From positions 806,001 to 870,000 of the forward strand of contig BLAL01000182.1 in NCBI GenBank assembly GCA_015698045.1: a stretch of 64,000 bases of DNA, read 5' to 3'. Positions within the stretch are counted from its first letter, which is position 1. Each line of letters begins with the position of its first letter. The stretch comes from Rhizophagus clarus (lineage: Eukaryota > Glomeromycota > Glomeromycetes > Glomerales > Glomeraceae). This document shows, piece by piece, positions 1 to 15,657 of this stretch. A program made the translations under genes and the position numbers. The notes under the pieces are model-generated. The model saw nothing but the letters and a program-made list of their open reading frames with translations. It was not told where the DNA came from and searched no databases.

Positions 1-329
1 AGTCCATTTCTAAAAATTTTAAATAGATTTAGAATGTGAATATAAAAATTAAAGATAGAAATTTTTATTATAATTACCATCTTTCTCCCAAAACTGGGTT
101 CTAAATAAGTTATAATACATTTCTCTAGTACGTGACCATAGACACCTTTTGGGTCTGTCTGGAATACCACTTCGGTAGAGGCAGAAATTCTAAATATCAA
201 AAAAAAAAAAAAAAAATGGTAAGACAAATAAATTCAATTTATATTGATTTTTTTTACTTATTTTATAATCTCTTACGAGATTTCTAAATTTTTGGCTGCA
301 TTGATTTCCCATAAAATTTGTATTGTACC

Positions 330-1406
330 TAGGGCTCCGATCAGTTCAGTTTGGTTCAGTTTTTGTAAAAACTGATACTGAACTGAATTAATCAATATCG
401 GTATTAATAATTACTGAAACTGATCAGTAATTACCGAAAACTGAACCGATTTACTAAATGTTTTTAGTAAAAAAATATTTCGCAACGTTTAACAAAAAAA
501 AGTTGCGAAATGATTTTTTCTTATCAAATCATCTATAAAAAAATGTTTCGCAACATTTTTTATTAAAATGACAAAAAAAATGTTGCGAGACGTTTTTTTT
601 ATATTAAATCATTTTATAAAAACGTTTTGCAACATTTTTAAATAAAAAGAAAAATAATGTTGCAAAACATTGTATTCTATATTAAATTTCCAATGTAAAA
701 AACGTTTTGCAACATTTTTTACAAGTTTTGCAAAAATAACATTGCGAAACATTATTTTTTTTATATCAAACGTTTATGTAAAAAACGTTTCATAACATTT
801 TTTACAATGTTCGCAAAAATAACGTTGCGAAATGTTATTTTTCATATTAAATTGTTTATGTAAAAAACGTTTTGCAACATTTTTTACAAGTTCCGCAAAA
901 ATAATGTTGTGAAATGTTATTTTTTTTATCAAATCGTTTATGTAAAAAACGTTTCACAACATTTTTTACAAGTTTCGCAAAAATAATGTTGCGAAATGTT
1001 GTTTTTTATCAAATTGTTTATGTAAAAAACGTTTCGCAACATTTTTTACAATGTTCGCAAAAATAACGTTGTGAAATGTTATTTTTTATCAAATCGTTTA
1101 TGTAAAAAACGTTTCGCAACATTTTTTACAAGTTCTGCAAAAATAACGTTGTGAAACGTTATTTTTTATATCAAATGTTTATGTAAAAAAATGTTTCGCA
1201 ACATTTTTTTTTAACTACATTATTTAATAAAAAGACGTTTTTCTTATAAAAAAAAACATTTTTATTATCAGTAAATCAGTTCAGTAAATTGCAAAACCGA
1301 TACCGAAACTGAAAGTTTCAGTTCGATAAATCATAAGACTGAAACCGCTCTGATACCGAAACTGGTCAGTACAGTTCGGTAATTACTGAAACTGATTAGA
1401 GCCTTA
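330..1406. mobile_element. Non-autonomous foldback/MITE element
   Basis: The two ends are imperfect inverted repeats. The left end starts TAGGGCTCCGATCAGTTCAG and the right end, read on the other strand, starts TAAGGCTCTAATCAGTTTCAG. Both continue into CAGTT/ACTGA-rich subterminal repeats. The interior is a tandem array of short palindromes and holds no coding sequence. The T(A/G)AGGG-like terminus resembles hAT-type ends, but I could not find a convincing target-site duplication, so the superfamily is open. Confidence 0.7.
470..1215. repeat. Tandem array of ~82-bp palindromic units
   Basis: A unit containing AACGTTTCGCAACATTTTTT, then a spacer, then the inverted core GTTGCGAAACGTT recurs about every 82 bases. 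Clear unit starts lie near 697, 780, 862, 945, 1025, 1105 and 1187, with more diverged copies from about 470. Each unit can fold on itself. Copies differ mainly by C/T and G/A exchanges (GTTTCGCAAC, GTTTTGCAAC, GTTTCATAAC). Confidence 0.85.
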
Positions 1407-2901
1407 GTTACATTTATGTTACTTAGAGAAATTATTTCTAAAGTATACAGAACTTATTTTAATGTGATATCTTCGTATTTAGGAACTATATTTTAACCTA
1501 TTACACTGCTTTAAACTTCCAAGTAGCCTATAAAAAGAGTCTTATATATTTTAATAATAGAAGTACTTTAGAAAAAAAATATAAACAATAAAATAAAGCA
1601 GCAGATAAAAACTTAATAAACCATGATAAGATTATTATTACTGGTTACTGCATTTTATGTGAAGAACAATTACAATTTTTAAACCTAATAGTTTATAATA
1701 TACTAGCAAAATGGAATAACTATCAACTTCTGGCTAGTTTAAACATTTAAAGTAAAGTTATATTAGTTAGTATAAGGATGCATAAGAAATATAAATCTGC
1801 AAAAATTAGATTGATTTTTAACTATAAGTACCTGAAAGCCTATAATAAAGAGAATTGAACTGTTAATCTTGGCATTTTGCCAATTAGATGATTTTCAGTG
1901 TTCTGGAATTTCTTAAAAAGAAAGCAAAGAAAGAAGTTTTAAGATGTTATTTTAATATAATATTTCAGAATCTATAACAGTTACTTCTCTTTTTCTTAAC
2001 AGACTGCTACATCAATTTTTAGTAATTAGTATTATTAAATCTTTTAAATTAGTTTAAGAAAGTGATAAATCAAGAAAGTTGATAGAATACTTTTCAATAT
2101 AGGATATAGTTTTGGTTTATTTTTATAATTTTCAATTTTGAAATAATGAAAGTGTCTCTTGGTATCATTATTTAACTTCTAATTTTAGCTTTAGAAATAA
2201 GAAATCTGCTAAATTTGACAATGCAGATAATTTATATACCTTTTGTTGATCTAATGAATCAAGATTTACTAATTTTAATCATAAAAATAATTGAATTAAT
2301 AATCATAATAAGAATCAAAATTACTTTTAGAATTCTGGCTAACTTAATAAGAAAAACTTTTATACAAGAACAGACTAGTTCTTAAAGTCTAATATAAAAC
2401 ATTTTATAGCTGAACTAAAGGTTTTATTAAAACAATTTGTTTAGTTTAGCTATTTAAAAAAAGATTTTTATGTAACTTTGTTGTACTAAACATTTTGTTT
2501 TATTTAATTATTTTAATATTTAGAATGTTTTCTTTTTTTTTTATTTTTAATATCTTTATACCTTTTTTTTAATTTTATAACTAGACTTTTCATTATACTT
2601 TAGAGAATGGATTAGAGATACAGTAGTTATGAGACATATTTATAACTCCAGTAAGAGGAATGGATAGGCTTTGATAATAATATTTGTATTTTCATCAATC
2701 CATTTATTAATAAATCTAAGCAATTTTTTTAACTAAAAAAAAAAATTAATAATTAAATATTATCACCATTTTCGAATTACTGTGATTAGCGGCTTTTTTT
2801 TATATAAATAAAAATTGATTTTAGATTGCACAAATTAAAATCACTTTTTACTATAAATATCACAAACATCATTTGATCTGTGTAATGCTAAGCCACTATT
2901 A
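1407..2901. other. AT-rich intergenic, no supportable gene
   Basis: No open frame of useful length exists here. Scattered short coding-like stretches interrupted by stops (for example around 1620-1700 and 2200-2460) suggest very old decayed element sequence, but I cannot assign a family. Confidence 0.5.
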
Positions 2902-5900
2902 CAGTGATGTGCAATTTGTGCTTCCAATAACTTTCCATTGGAATTGGAAAGCCAATTGGAAGATTTGGAAGTATTGGAAGATTTTGATCTTCTAATAGAT
3001 CATGTGAATTGGAAACTTCCAATCAAATTTTTGCACTATTGGAAGTAGTATTGGAAGCTTCCAATATCACTTCCAATGCTTCCAATACTACTTTCCCAAT
3101 TTTGCTTAAATGGATAATCTTGTACAACTAAAAAAAATTCTTTTTGTGTCATTTTCTTTTCACGTATTTACACATTTATGATTTATAATGAGTACTACAA
3201 AATGAAAATATAAACCCAAAAATCACCGTCTAACGGAATATATTAAAGTTCTTGGCAAACAAAATTCATGGAATACTTATGCTGTTTATCTTGCTTGTAA
3301 CGAAAATTTGGAAGAAAATAAACTTAAAAATCACACATTTACAAATAAAAAACCTCAAGTAAAAAATCACTTAAAAAATTGTATATATTTTCGAGAAAAG
3401 GTTGATGGACAGGAGGAAGTAGATGCTATTATTAATCTAATGGATAATGAAAATGAAGAAATTGCAAGACAAAAACGATTGAGAACTGATGTAGATTCTG
3501 GTAAGATTTGGAAGGAAAAGGTTGTAATATATTTGAAATCTATGTCTATGCAAAGTAATTTTAATACTGTATTTTTTAAATCAACAGAGGGAGAAATATC
3601 TTCAATTTGATCTTTTACTTCAACATCAACAGCACCATCTAAACGCCATTTTTGTTTAATTAAAGCTGGTGATCACAATGTTATAGGAAATATTCTTGTT
3701 CGGGCTCTTACAAAAAAAGAACAACCAATGTTTGAACGCCTTTTATTAAGAATAACAGTATCAAATGGATTTCCATTTCAATGGATTGAAAATCAAGCAA
3801 CATTAGATTTATTTGAATTTTTAAATCCAAATTTGATTTTACCAGGACGAAAAACTTTATCAACTCGTATATTAAAAGATGAAACAGACAATTTAGATGT
3901 GTTAAGAGATGAAAAATTAAGCTGTGATAAAATTGGCGTAATACTAGCATTTGATGGCTGGAAGAATGTTTTAAATCAACATATATTCGGATCTTTATTT
4001 ATTATATCTTCAGGTGAAATTTTGATATGGAAAGCATCAGTTATTAGTAGTGAAAGAGAACGTATGATTGAAATAATACCTAAAATTGAAGATTTAATTA
4101 AGGGTGCTGATAAATTGGGTGCGTAATTGCTATAACTTCTGATAGTGCAGCGGTTTATTCTGGAGTTTGGTAAGAACTCATTATGTATTAGTTGATCTAC
4201 GATATATTTATAATAATTTTTTTTTTAATTTATAATAGACGACGACTTCAATTAGAATATCCTTATATCGTATTTTTACCTTGCTTCGCACATCAATGCC
4301 AGTTAGCAATCTGTGATATTTTTAAAGAATCACTTACTTTAAAAACTGTGTCAGCCAAAGCAATTACAGCAGCTGCATATTTTAAAAATGGAAATAACAG
4401 CTATTTCATTGGTAAATTACGAAATATACAAAAAGAATTGTATAACAAATATTATTCAATCATGGTCCCAGGTGAAACAAGATGGAATAGTCATTACTTT
4501 TGTTTTAAAAGTCTAGTTCAGTTTAAACAGGCTTTACAGGTAAATATAAAATTTCTAAATATAATTCTACTTATTAATTTATTTATTATTTTAATAATAT
4601 TATTTTTAGAATCTAGCAATTCGGCATGAACGTCCACAACTCACTCCAGAAGCTAATTCTTCAACTTCAAATACGAATGAAATTTATTTAAATGATAATA
4701 TTTGCAAAATTCTTCTTGATAATGATTGGTGGAACGCAATAGAAACTTTACAAAAAATATTAATGCCCTATTGTGGTGTTTTAAACAAACTTCAAAGTGA
4801 TAAAGCACGTTTATTTGAATTACTTCATGCTTTAGGTTACTTTGTTCATTTTTGGAATTAATTTTCAGATGTTGAATTAGGAGAAAAAATGATAGAACGA
4901 TTAGAAAAATGGTGGAGTCAATGGGAGCAACCATTATTATTACTTTCCTTTATGCTTCATCCAATGTATCGGCTCACATATTTTAATTCTACAATTGAAA
5001 ATTTATCATTTACTACATTAGGATGCTATTTAACATATTACTATAAAGCATGGTTTCAGAAAAGACCAATCCGGTTATTATTAGATTTTGAAAATTATTG
5101 TCAAAAAAATGAACCATTTGATGATGAGACTTTTAGCCAATTTGGTGATGATGTATTTAAGTTTTGGAAATATGTAGAAGGTGATTACAAAGAATTGGCA
5201 GGTGTGGCTTTGAGAATTTTTGGAATATATGTGAATTCTGCTTCTGTAGAACGTATGTGGTCTTTCATGGGATTTTTCCATACAAATCGTCGTAATCGGT
5301 TAAATGTAAGTTTTTTAATTGTTGAATATTAACTAAAAGTCTGAAATTTTTATATTTACTAATTTATTTTTTATAGAATGATAAAGTATTATCAATGAGT
5401 AAACTTCACATATCTATAAATTTTTCTTTTAGAAAAAAAGAATTGCAAAAAAATCAAGCTGAATTTCTTAATTTAAATGCTAAACCAGTTGAAACTGAAT
5501 TTTCAAACTTACAAATATTGGATGATGATTCTGCAGAAGTTTTACAACAAAATCCTGTAGATAATAATGACGATGGGAATGTTGAAAGTGAAAATGATAT
5601 TCTTACTTCTGAACGTTGGGAAAGAGAACTTGCTGAATGGAAAGAAATGTTAACTGAAGAAGAAGTATCTCGATTAGAAGAAGAAGAAGCGTTAAGAGAT
5701 AATCCAAGTAGTTTGAGAGGTGACCTCTTAACAGAATATACCCATCTAGCAATTGATACAAGAGCAAAATGGCAGCTTAAAACTTTATTTAGTTCTGTTA
5801 TTAATATTCCTGCCTACTTAAAGTCAAATGAAATGGTTTAAATGTATATTCATCTAAACTTTAAATTTAAAATAAATAAATATTATGTATATAAAGTATA

Positions 5901-6104
5901 TAAAAAAATTAATTTTTTTATTTTTTATTTGAGTCGTATAAGCGAGAAAATTATCATATAATTTAATTCTATTGGTTAATAAATATATATCACGTGAATT
6001 AAGTGCTTCCAATCTTCCAATAAAAATTAATTGGAATCGGAAGGCCTGGAATTGGAAGAATTGGAAGATTCCAATAGCTTCCAACCTTCCAATGAACATC
6101 ACTG
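2902..6104 (+). mobile_element. hAT-family DNA transposon, decayed (copy A)
   Basis: The element is bounded by the 8-bp target duplication CACTATTA (2894-2901 and 6105-6112, identical). Its terminal inverted repeats begin CAGTGATGTGC on the left and CAGTGATGTTC on the right strand. The subterminal zones (about 2915-3100 and 6005-6100) are packed with the motif TTGGAAG in both orientations, as expected for transposase binding sites. One transposase gene (3188-5841) fills the interior. An 8-bp duplication with CA-starting ends is the hAT signature. Confidence 0.93.
3188..5841 (+). pseudogene. hAT transposase pseudogene
   Basis: The probable start ATG is at 3188. The first 40 codons resemble a short N-terminal DNA-binding region, and the frame then runs through 3308-4126 into an RNase H-like transposase core. 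Introns are visible at about 4170-4239 (GTAAGA...AATAG), 4541-4609 and 5308-5376. The motif G-E-T-R-W-N-S-H lies near 4470. The C-terminal dimerisation motif S-A-S-V-E-R-M-W-S-F lies near 5235-5265, and an acidic tail ends at 5841. Lesions are in-frame TGA at 3203, TGA at 3608, a one-base frame slip near 4118 (frame resumes as V-I-A-I-T-S-D-S-A) and TAA at 4859. Few lesions imply a fairly recent copy. A functional product from this copy is unlikely. Confidence 0.85.
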
Positions 6105-6670
6105 CACTATTATACAAACTTTACTAATATTTTTTTTATCGTTCGCTCTTTTTTATCACAATAGCTTATAAACTGATTCCTCTAATTCCTAGAGATCGAT
6201 TCCTAAAAACTGATTCTTAAAAACTGATTCCTAACAATTCTAAAAGTTCACTACTAAGTAACAGGTAATATTTTTTTTATTTTATTAGTTTTTTTTTTCT
6301 TTTTTTTTCGTTTTTTTCCTTTTTTTTTATTTCTAACTATTTTTTTTATTTAGATCTTTAGTTTTTAATAAATAAAAAAACACATTGTAAAACATCTTAT
6401 AAACATAATAAAGAATGTTAAAGACATCAAGTTTAGTGTTTTTTAAGAAAAATATTTATAAAAAATGTTTTTTGTATATGTTTAATAAGAGTATTTTTGA
6501 TAAATTAATTGTTTTCAGTTGTTTCGGCTGTTTTCAGTATTTTTTTTTAATTGATTAACAAATCACCTGATCACAGCAATTTGAAAATGGCAATAATTAA
6601 AAATTTTTATTTTTTTTTAATTTGGTAATTATCAGAAATTTTTAGATTTTTTTAATTGAGTGAATTTATT

Positions 6671-6830
6671 TAACGCACCTGCGTTGTAACGCATCCTTCC
6701 TTTTTTGTAAATTGTTTATGTTGATTAACCAGCTTATACACCGCACCCCCCTTAAAATGACAATGATAAACATAAAAAATTTCTTAAAATGGCAATGATA
6801 AACATAAAATTTGCAACGCGTAGGGCGGTA
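6671..6830. mobile_element. Small inverted-repeat element (possible MITE)
   Basis: The left sequence TTTATTTAACGCACCTGCG (from about 6665) is mirrored at 6815-6838 by a segment whose complement reads TTTATTTACCGCCCTACGCG. The ends can be placed at TA dinucleotides. It is about 160 bp and non-coding. The inverted repeats are imperfect, so the call is tentative. Confidence 0.45.
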
Positions 6831-7148
6831 AATAAATTATTTCTTTTTAATTAATATAGCTGTATAAATATTTATATACTTTTTTTTGATATTGTAAATA
6901 TATAAGTATTTTATTAAATTAGGAATTGGATTAAATACTAAAATAAAGGATTATATACCAAAATTTTAAGTATTATTATTAGTATATTAGTATATATAAT
7001 TTTTAGTAATTAAAAATAGAATCTGCTATTTTATCATTGAATTTAATTACTTGGGATCTATTTGATTTCTTAAATATGATTTGTTATTTAATTACTATCC
7101 TATTATTCCTATATAAGTAATCAAAAAAAAAAATATGTACGGTATATA

Positions 7149-7399
7149 CAGTCAACCTCCTCTATAGTCACACCCCTCAGAACCAAAAATAAAAAGTGTG
7201 ATTATAAGGAAAAGTAACTGTATAAAGGGATTTTTATATATAACTACTAATTAGTGAGTCCAAGGGGGTGTGACTATAAAAACGTTGTGATTATAAAGGG
7301 ATTTTTTTATATAGAGTTAATAGGCACGAAAGGTGTGCTTATAAGAAGGGATTTATATGATGTGATTGTACAGGAGGTGACTATATGGGGGGTAGACTG
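7149..7399. mobile_element. TA-flanked MITE, pogo/Tc1-mariner type
   Basis: A 251-bp non-coding element. The left end is CAGTCAACCTCCTCTATAGT and the right end, complemented, is CAGTCTACCCCCCATATAGT. It is flanked on both sides by TA (7147-7148, 7400-7401). CAGT-starting ends with a TA duplication are typical of pogo/Tigger-like elements of the Tc1/mariner group. The interior repeats the words GTGATTATAAAGGGATTTTT and GTGACTATA. A 651-bp relative is at 52417-53067. Confidence 0.85.
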
Positions 7400-7955
7400 T
7401 ATAAATAAAATTAATTTTATTTTTATATTTAAGCAAAAACTATACTTTACCAATCTCATAATTTTAGCATACTAAAAAAAACCCTACATTACGTTTTTTT
7501 AATTTGTTTATTTGTTATTTGTTATAAGTCACTATATTCCTTCATATTATTTACTATATATACAAAATTTTTATTATTAATTAGTAATTTTTCAATTTAC
7601 GAAAATACATTAAAATTTGTAATAAGTTTTTAATTATTATTTTACCAAACTTATACATTTCTATATTAAGTGTAAGCACCCTCAACTTATGCATCATGTG
7701 TGTATTGAGATTTTGCTATAGATTTAATAAATTAGCGGTATAATATAATTGAACATGCACATGCTGCATACATTAAGGAATCTCATTAAGTAAATAAATA
7801 TCTACTATTACTATAAATTCCAAGCGTAACGTAATGCTAAATTAAATAACAAATAAATAAAATATCCTATGTTGACCCGCTTACTGCCAATCTAATAAAT
7901 AGAAAAAATTAAATTAGTATAATTTTTATTACAATTACATATTTATTAGTTAAAC

Positions 7956-11086
<3,131 letters not shown>

Positions 11087-11266
11087 ATGGCTATTGCTCC
11101 AATCACTGGTAAACTTCGCAAAACACTTATTACCGATATTGCCATTGCATTCGGTCTTGGCATTGGTGGTGGATATGCCTACTGGTACGGAATACATGTT
11201 CCTGTGGATCAAAAAAGAGAAAATTATTATGCCAAGCTTGCAAGAGAGAAACAACAAAGACAATGA
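11087..11266 (+). CDS. COX9: Cytochrome c oxidase subunit VIIa-like (Cox9 type)
   Basis: A 59-residue single-exon protein, the same length as yeast Cox9. It starts M-A-I-A-P-I-T-G-K-L-R-K, then one glycine-rich transmembrane helix (about residues 16-36, with G-L-G-I-G-G-G-Y-A-Y-W-Y-G), then a basic tail (K-R-E-N-Y-Y-A-K-L-A-R). This is the layout of the small fungal subunit VIIa of complex IV in the inner mitochondrial membrane, which is nuclear-encoded and lacks a cleaved presequence. An in-frame ATG at 11063 would add M-Q-K-T-K-K-K-K; the second ATG is chosen because family members begin at M-A-I-A-P. It diverges from SEC23. Confidence 0.87.
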   Translation: MAIAPITGKLRKTLITDIAIAFGLGIGGGYAYWYGIHVPVDQKRENYYAKLAREKQQRQ

Positions 11267-11866
11267 CGACAGTAAGTTATATTAATGTTTCTTTATTCTT
11301 TTGAGAACCGCCTGCACCTTTAATCCTATAATTATTGTATATATTAGATTAAACGCAAGTACAACAAATTCAATTGCCTGTACACTTTCAATAATAATTT
11401 ACTCGTGAAAATAATTTCAAAATTTGGTTTTAGACCAATTTAATTAAAAAAAGGCGTGATCTTCCTTTTCAAAAAGTTTATTCGTAATGTTTTATAACGA
11501 CCGAATTTCAATTTCTAATTCTCTAATCTATGATATGAAATATTAATTCTTCACATAAATAAATAAATGTATATAAATAGGTAAAACCAAATTTATATTT
11601 AAAAATTGAACCCGATAATAAAATTAATAAAATGCAAGAAATTCGATAAATATTATAATTGTACAAAGATAATTTAAGTAGACTAATGATTTCATAGAAA
11701 AATGAGATATTGTGTAATAATTAATTTTTTATCCTAAATGAAATATGATAATAATAATGTGTCTAATGCAAGAGTCTATAAATGAGTAAAAACAATACAA
11801 ATACAATACTTAAACAATAATAATAATGGAAAAAAATCAACGTCATCACTTACGGTCATGTCAAGT
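11267..11866. other. Convergent 3' intergenic, no gene seen
   Basis: This holds the 3' ends of the COX9-like gene (+) and the muniscin gene (-). AT-rich, with several AATAAA-like words (for example near 11560 and 11820) that could serve polyadenylation on either strand. Confidence 0.5.
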
Positions 11867-14800
11867 TTATGGTATAGCAATAAATTTGCCGCTAGAAACC
11901 TGACATGAAATTTCTCGAATATTTTCTTGTTCCTTTATACCATTACTATTTTGTGCAGGTGGAACAATTTCTATAGAAATATCACTTAATAATTGTCCTT
12001 TACATAAAAATCTAACCGCAGTAGGTGCTGGGTTAGATGCTTTTTCTGTTTCAAAACGTGCTAAAATTTTTTTTTGTTCAGAGGGAATAGAAAGGTCAAT
12101 ATCATCAATTTGCCAATACATTCTCTGCTTCTCTACACTCCATACTCCACTAGGTTTAGATTGCACATTTCCAACCTGACCATCAACAGGTACTATAAAG
12201 GAAAGTTCTGAGAGTTTTCCAGCGAGTTTGCACTCAGAGTTCACTTGATATGAAACAGCCAATGATGTTAAATTGGGTTCACACTTCCAATGTGGAATCA
12301 CCTGAAGTGGTAAGTATTTATTTTTGTTTTCTGGGTCTATATGTGCTTGATATTTCATTACAGTTACTGGAGTTCCATTTAATAAGCTCGTATTAATTTC
12401 ATATTGATCCACACAATCTGGTGCAGGACAAAGATATGATGTATTGGGTACAGATTTTTCTAACGTTTCAGAATTCTTAATTCTAATCCTGATTGGATTT
12501 GAACTATCTCGTATTGTTGAGTTGTATTGTATACCTATTTCACCAGTTATAAGTATTTTCGTAACCTCACCATCTTTGGATATTATGTTCACAGTTTCGG
12601 AAATTGAAGCCCGCAATCCACATGGTTGAGTTTCTAAATCAGAAGCAGCTCTTAAGTGACTGGTAGTCTCCGGGAATTCGGATGAAGTTGGTGACGAACT
12701 TAATAAGCTGTTTTTATTAATAGTACTTGTGTCATCATCGGTTGCGTTCATTATAATAGTTCGCCTTTGACTAAAGAAATATAAATTATTAACAAATTAA
12801 ATATAACAATTTTAACAAAAGTTCTTAACTTACTCTTTTAAACTACGAAGAGTGCCTTTTTTTGAATTGGGTGTCTGTCATAAAAAAATTTAATAAGAAC
12901 TTTTAATCACTATAATTAGTATCTAACAGTAATTATTTCTTTACCGAATTAAGTTGTTTTATAACAGATGACATAGCAGCAGCGGCTGCTTCTTCATTTT
13001 CTGGGACAACAGTTGGCTTAATCTCAACACGCATCTTATCCTGAGCCGATGAACTATAAAAAATCAACATATTTAATAAAAATAAATTGATAATAATTCC
13101 TTATAACAACATACCTCGCAGCTTCTGATCGTGCATCCGAATCATTTTCTTCATTTGAGGAGGAAAAAGTGTCCCATTTAGGTTCAGGTGGTGGTATTGA
13201 ATAGCCTTCCGAATCCACGACGACTTTTGGCTAAGTGTAACCATCATTTAATGAAGAATAATATTTCACAGACAAAGCATACCATTAAAAAGATTAAACA
13301 TACCACTGCAGCTTCATGATGCGATGATGTATCATTATTGAATGAGGTACTTGATGGACTCCTCAAACCATCACTATGAGAGTCAATAGATTCCATTCTA
13401 GGATGGAAAGAGGCTTCCCTTTTAAGTAACATACAATATTAATAATCATAATTACAATTAATGATATTTTTAAAAAAAATTATTACTTTAAAAAAATTAG
13501 ACGTACGAAATATTTTGAGAAATTACTCTTTTGCGTCTAATTGAAAAGGCAGATTTTACTGTGTTATGTAAAGTTATTTAAAATTAATAATAGAAGATAA
13601 AAAAAAAATAAAAAAATAAAAATAAATAAATTCTAAATTACTTACATTGATTTACGGTACCTGAAGATGATGATTCATCTAAGGGTCCTCCTATAAATAA
13701 TATTGAAAAGTAAAAAATGTCAACTCAAGTAACTTTATATAATCTATCATAGTGGCGCTATACGAATTTTTTTTTTTAAAAAAAAAAAATGTGTCCACAT
13801 AAAATATTGAAAAAACCTTCAACAAGTAGCCCTTTCTTGGAACAAAAATCCTCAATTTCTTTTTGAATATCAAAATCCACTACTGTTCCCAAAGTTTTTT
13901 CAGCCATCTAATAATAAAAGGTATAAATGTTGATAAAGAAATAATAAAAATTGCAACAATGCAACTTACCTCAATACGTTTTTGATACACATCTTCTTGC
14001 ATAGTTTCAAAACGTGCTAACGTTTCTTTTAAATTCACCCAACGTGTTAAATCAACAGCTTGGGTTTTCTACATAAGATCTTAAAGCTTAGTCTTATATT
14101 ATACCTTGCTATTTAGTCTTATAAAATTACTAACCTCAAGGTATGTTGACCAACTCTTATGCCACTCAGTTTTTGTTTCTTCTAAAGCTTTTTGTGCTTC
14201 AGCAAGTTTAGTTTCTTATATATAATTGATGATATAATTATTTTTTGAAATTTTTTTTTTTTTTATTGCAAAAAGGCCTTAAAAATAATTAAACCGCCTT
14301 ACCAATTCCATCTGCCTTTTTTCCAGATTTACTTTTAGTGATATGCTAATAATGAAATAGAAAATAAAATAAATATGAGCTTAAACGAATTCATTATAAT
14401 ACAGAAACAATATACCTTATTAACTTTTTGTAATTTTTCTTCATAGTCCCGTGTTAATTTACCTAGATTACTTTCATGCTAATATATGACTTTAAAAATT
14501 AAGCCGATATTTAAATAGTTGCTAAATCAAATGAAAAAATTATGAGTGTCATACGTATTTCAATTGTGACCATTCTGGATCAGTTGTTGCTTTTTCACGT
14601 AATGGAACTTCTACTTCCTCTGATATTTTGCCAATAAAATAGGTATGAATCTTAATTATCTCATGGAGTTCATTGAAAAGAGTATCCCATACATTTGCGA
14701 AGGTACTAGAATTTAAAAGGAAATAAGTAAAGAAAGAACAATTGAAGTATAAAATGACATAAAACAGGCATACCCCAAACTATTTCTGTCTACAAATGTT

Positions 14801-15212
14801 TTGGCTGCTAATCGGTGAAGTCCTTTAACATAATCGTCTTCGATCTTAGCTCTATAATGCAAAAAATATTCAAACACAAATAATTCGATAATAAACCGAG
14901 CACAGGTCTTAAGAGCCTGATAATACAAGTAATACAGTACCGATCCTGAAAGTAAGTTGCAATATCTTGATTTAATGTTTTTGCTCTTTTCAGTCTTAAT
15001 TGTACCGAGTCAAAAGCTTTTTTAGGATTATCGTTCTAATTTGAAAAAAATTGTTAAGAAACATAAAAAAAGGTACTTTTAAGTTATGCATTAATTAATT
15101 TTAGATATACCAGAAAAGCTTGAAAGTACGGCATTCTAGCTGGTACTGGCAAGGTTTCTTGTCTTGTCAAATCTGAAGGTGAAGGTGGTGGTCTTCCTGT
15201 TTCTGTTTCCAT
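11867..15212 (-). CDS. FCHo/Syp1-family muniscin (F-BAR + mu-homology)
   Basis: Muniscins nucleate clathrin-coated pits at the plasma membrane: the F-BAR domain bends membrane and the C-terminal mu-homology domain recruits adaptors and cargo. The F-BAR part starts near residue 27 (M-P-Y-F-Q-A-F-L) and includes R-A-K-I-E-D-D-Y-V-K-G-L, W-D-T-L-F-N-E-L and a long charged coiled coil. A Ser/Pro-rich linker follows. The last exon (12770-11867) carries a mu-homology domain (N-I-I-S-K-D-G-E-V-T-K-I-L-I-T-G-E-I). Exons: 15212-15111, 15035-14941, 14851-14774, 14705-14555, 14478-14416, 14345-14303, 14214-14135, 14068-13970, 13907-13817, 13690-13646, [microexon about 13525-13507], 13418-13304, 13230-13115, 13053-12945, 12874-12834, 12770-11867, about 716 aa. 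The 13690-13418 part is uncertain. A splice acceptor at about 15257 suggests a 5'UTR intron. Confidence 0.85.
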
Positions 15213-15657
15213 TCGAGTTACAATTATTTTCAAAAAGCTGTCAAGTGGATTTCCTAATAAAGTTTGGTTAATTGACGGTTACATAAAATCTTAAAATCTT
15301 AAATTTTTAATTTAGTGCATCAATATACAGTTTTTAATCTTAATTTAATTTATACTTTAATACATTAGGTAATTTTAATTTTATATGACTGTTAAAAGAT
15401 ATTCTCTATATAACGTTCTCTAAAAGTCAAAGCAGGATAATTGTATTTAAAGATCAATTCAATAATTTAAATTAACTTCTAGTGAATTATTTAATATCAA
15501 TTGTAAAGTATGGAACTGAGTGATTTTTTGGGGGGGGGAACGTATCTTTGCGGTTAAATTAAAAACCTGCCAAATTATCTCAAAATTCAGTGATTATTCG
15601 TATTTATATATCAGTTCACATAACGTAACTTACTTTGATAGATAATAAAGACAATCA
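15213..15657. other. Intergenic between tandem minus-strand genes
   Basis: This is the 5' region of the muniscin gene and the 3' region of the FAD oxidoreductase gene. It carries a run of nine G on the plus strand (about 15530-15538), conspicuous in this AT-rich sequence. No gene seen. Confidence 0.5.

Larger units (their letters stand above)
6105..7955. other. Intergenic with two small MITEs
   Basis: AT-rich, with poly(T) runs near 6290-6340. I see no gene. It contains the two small inverted-repeat elements listed separately and the region downstream of SEC23. Confidence 0.6.

Noticed and set aside
322..1414. 8-bp duplication around the foldback element
   Set aside because: The flanks ATTGTACC and GTTACATT do not match well enough; the superfamily was left open.
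1560..2480. Possible decayed gag or transposase traces
   Set aside because: Only short stop-ridden stretches with no diagnostic motif; family assignment would be guesswork.
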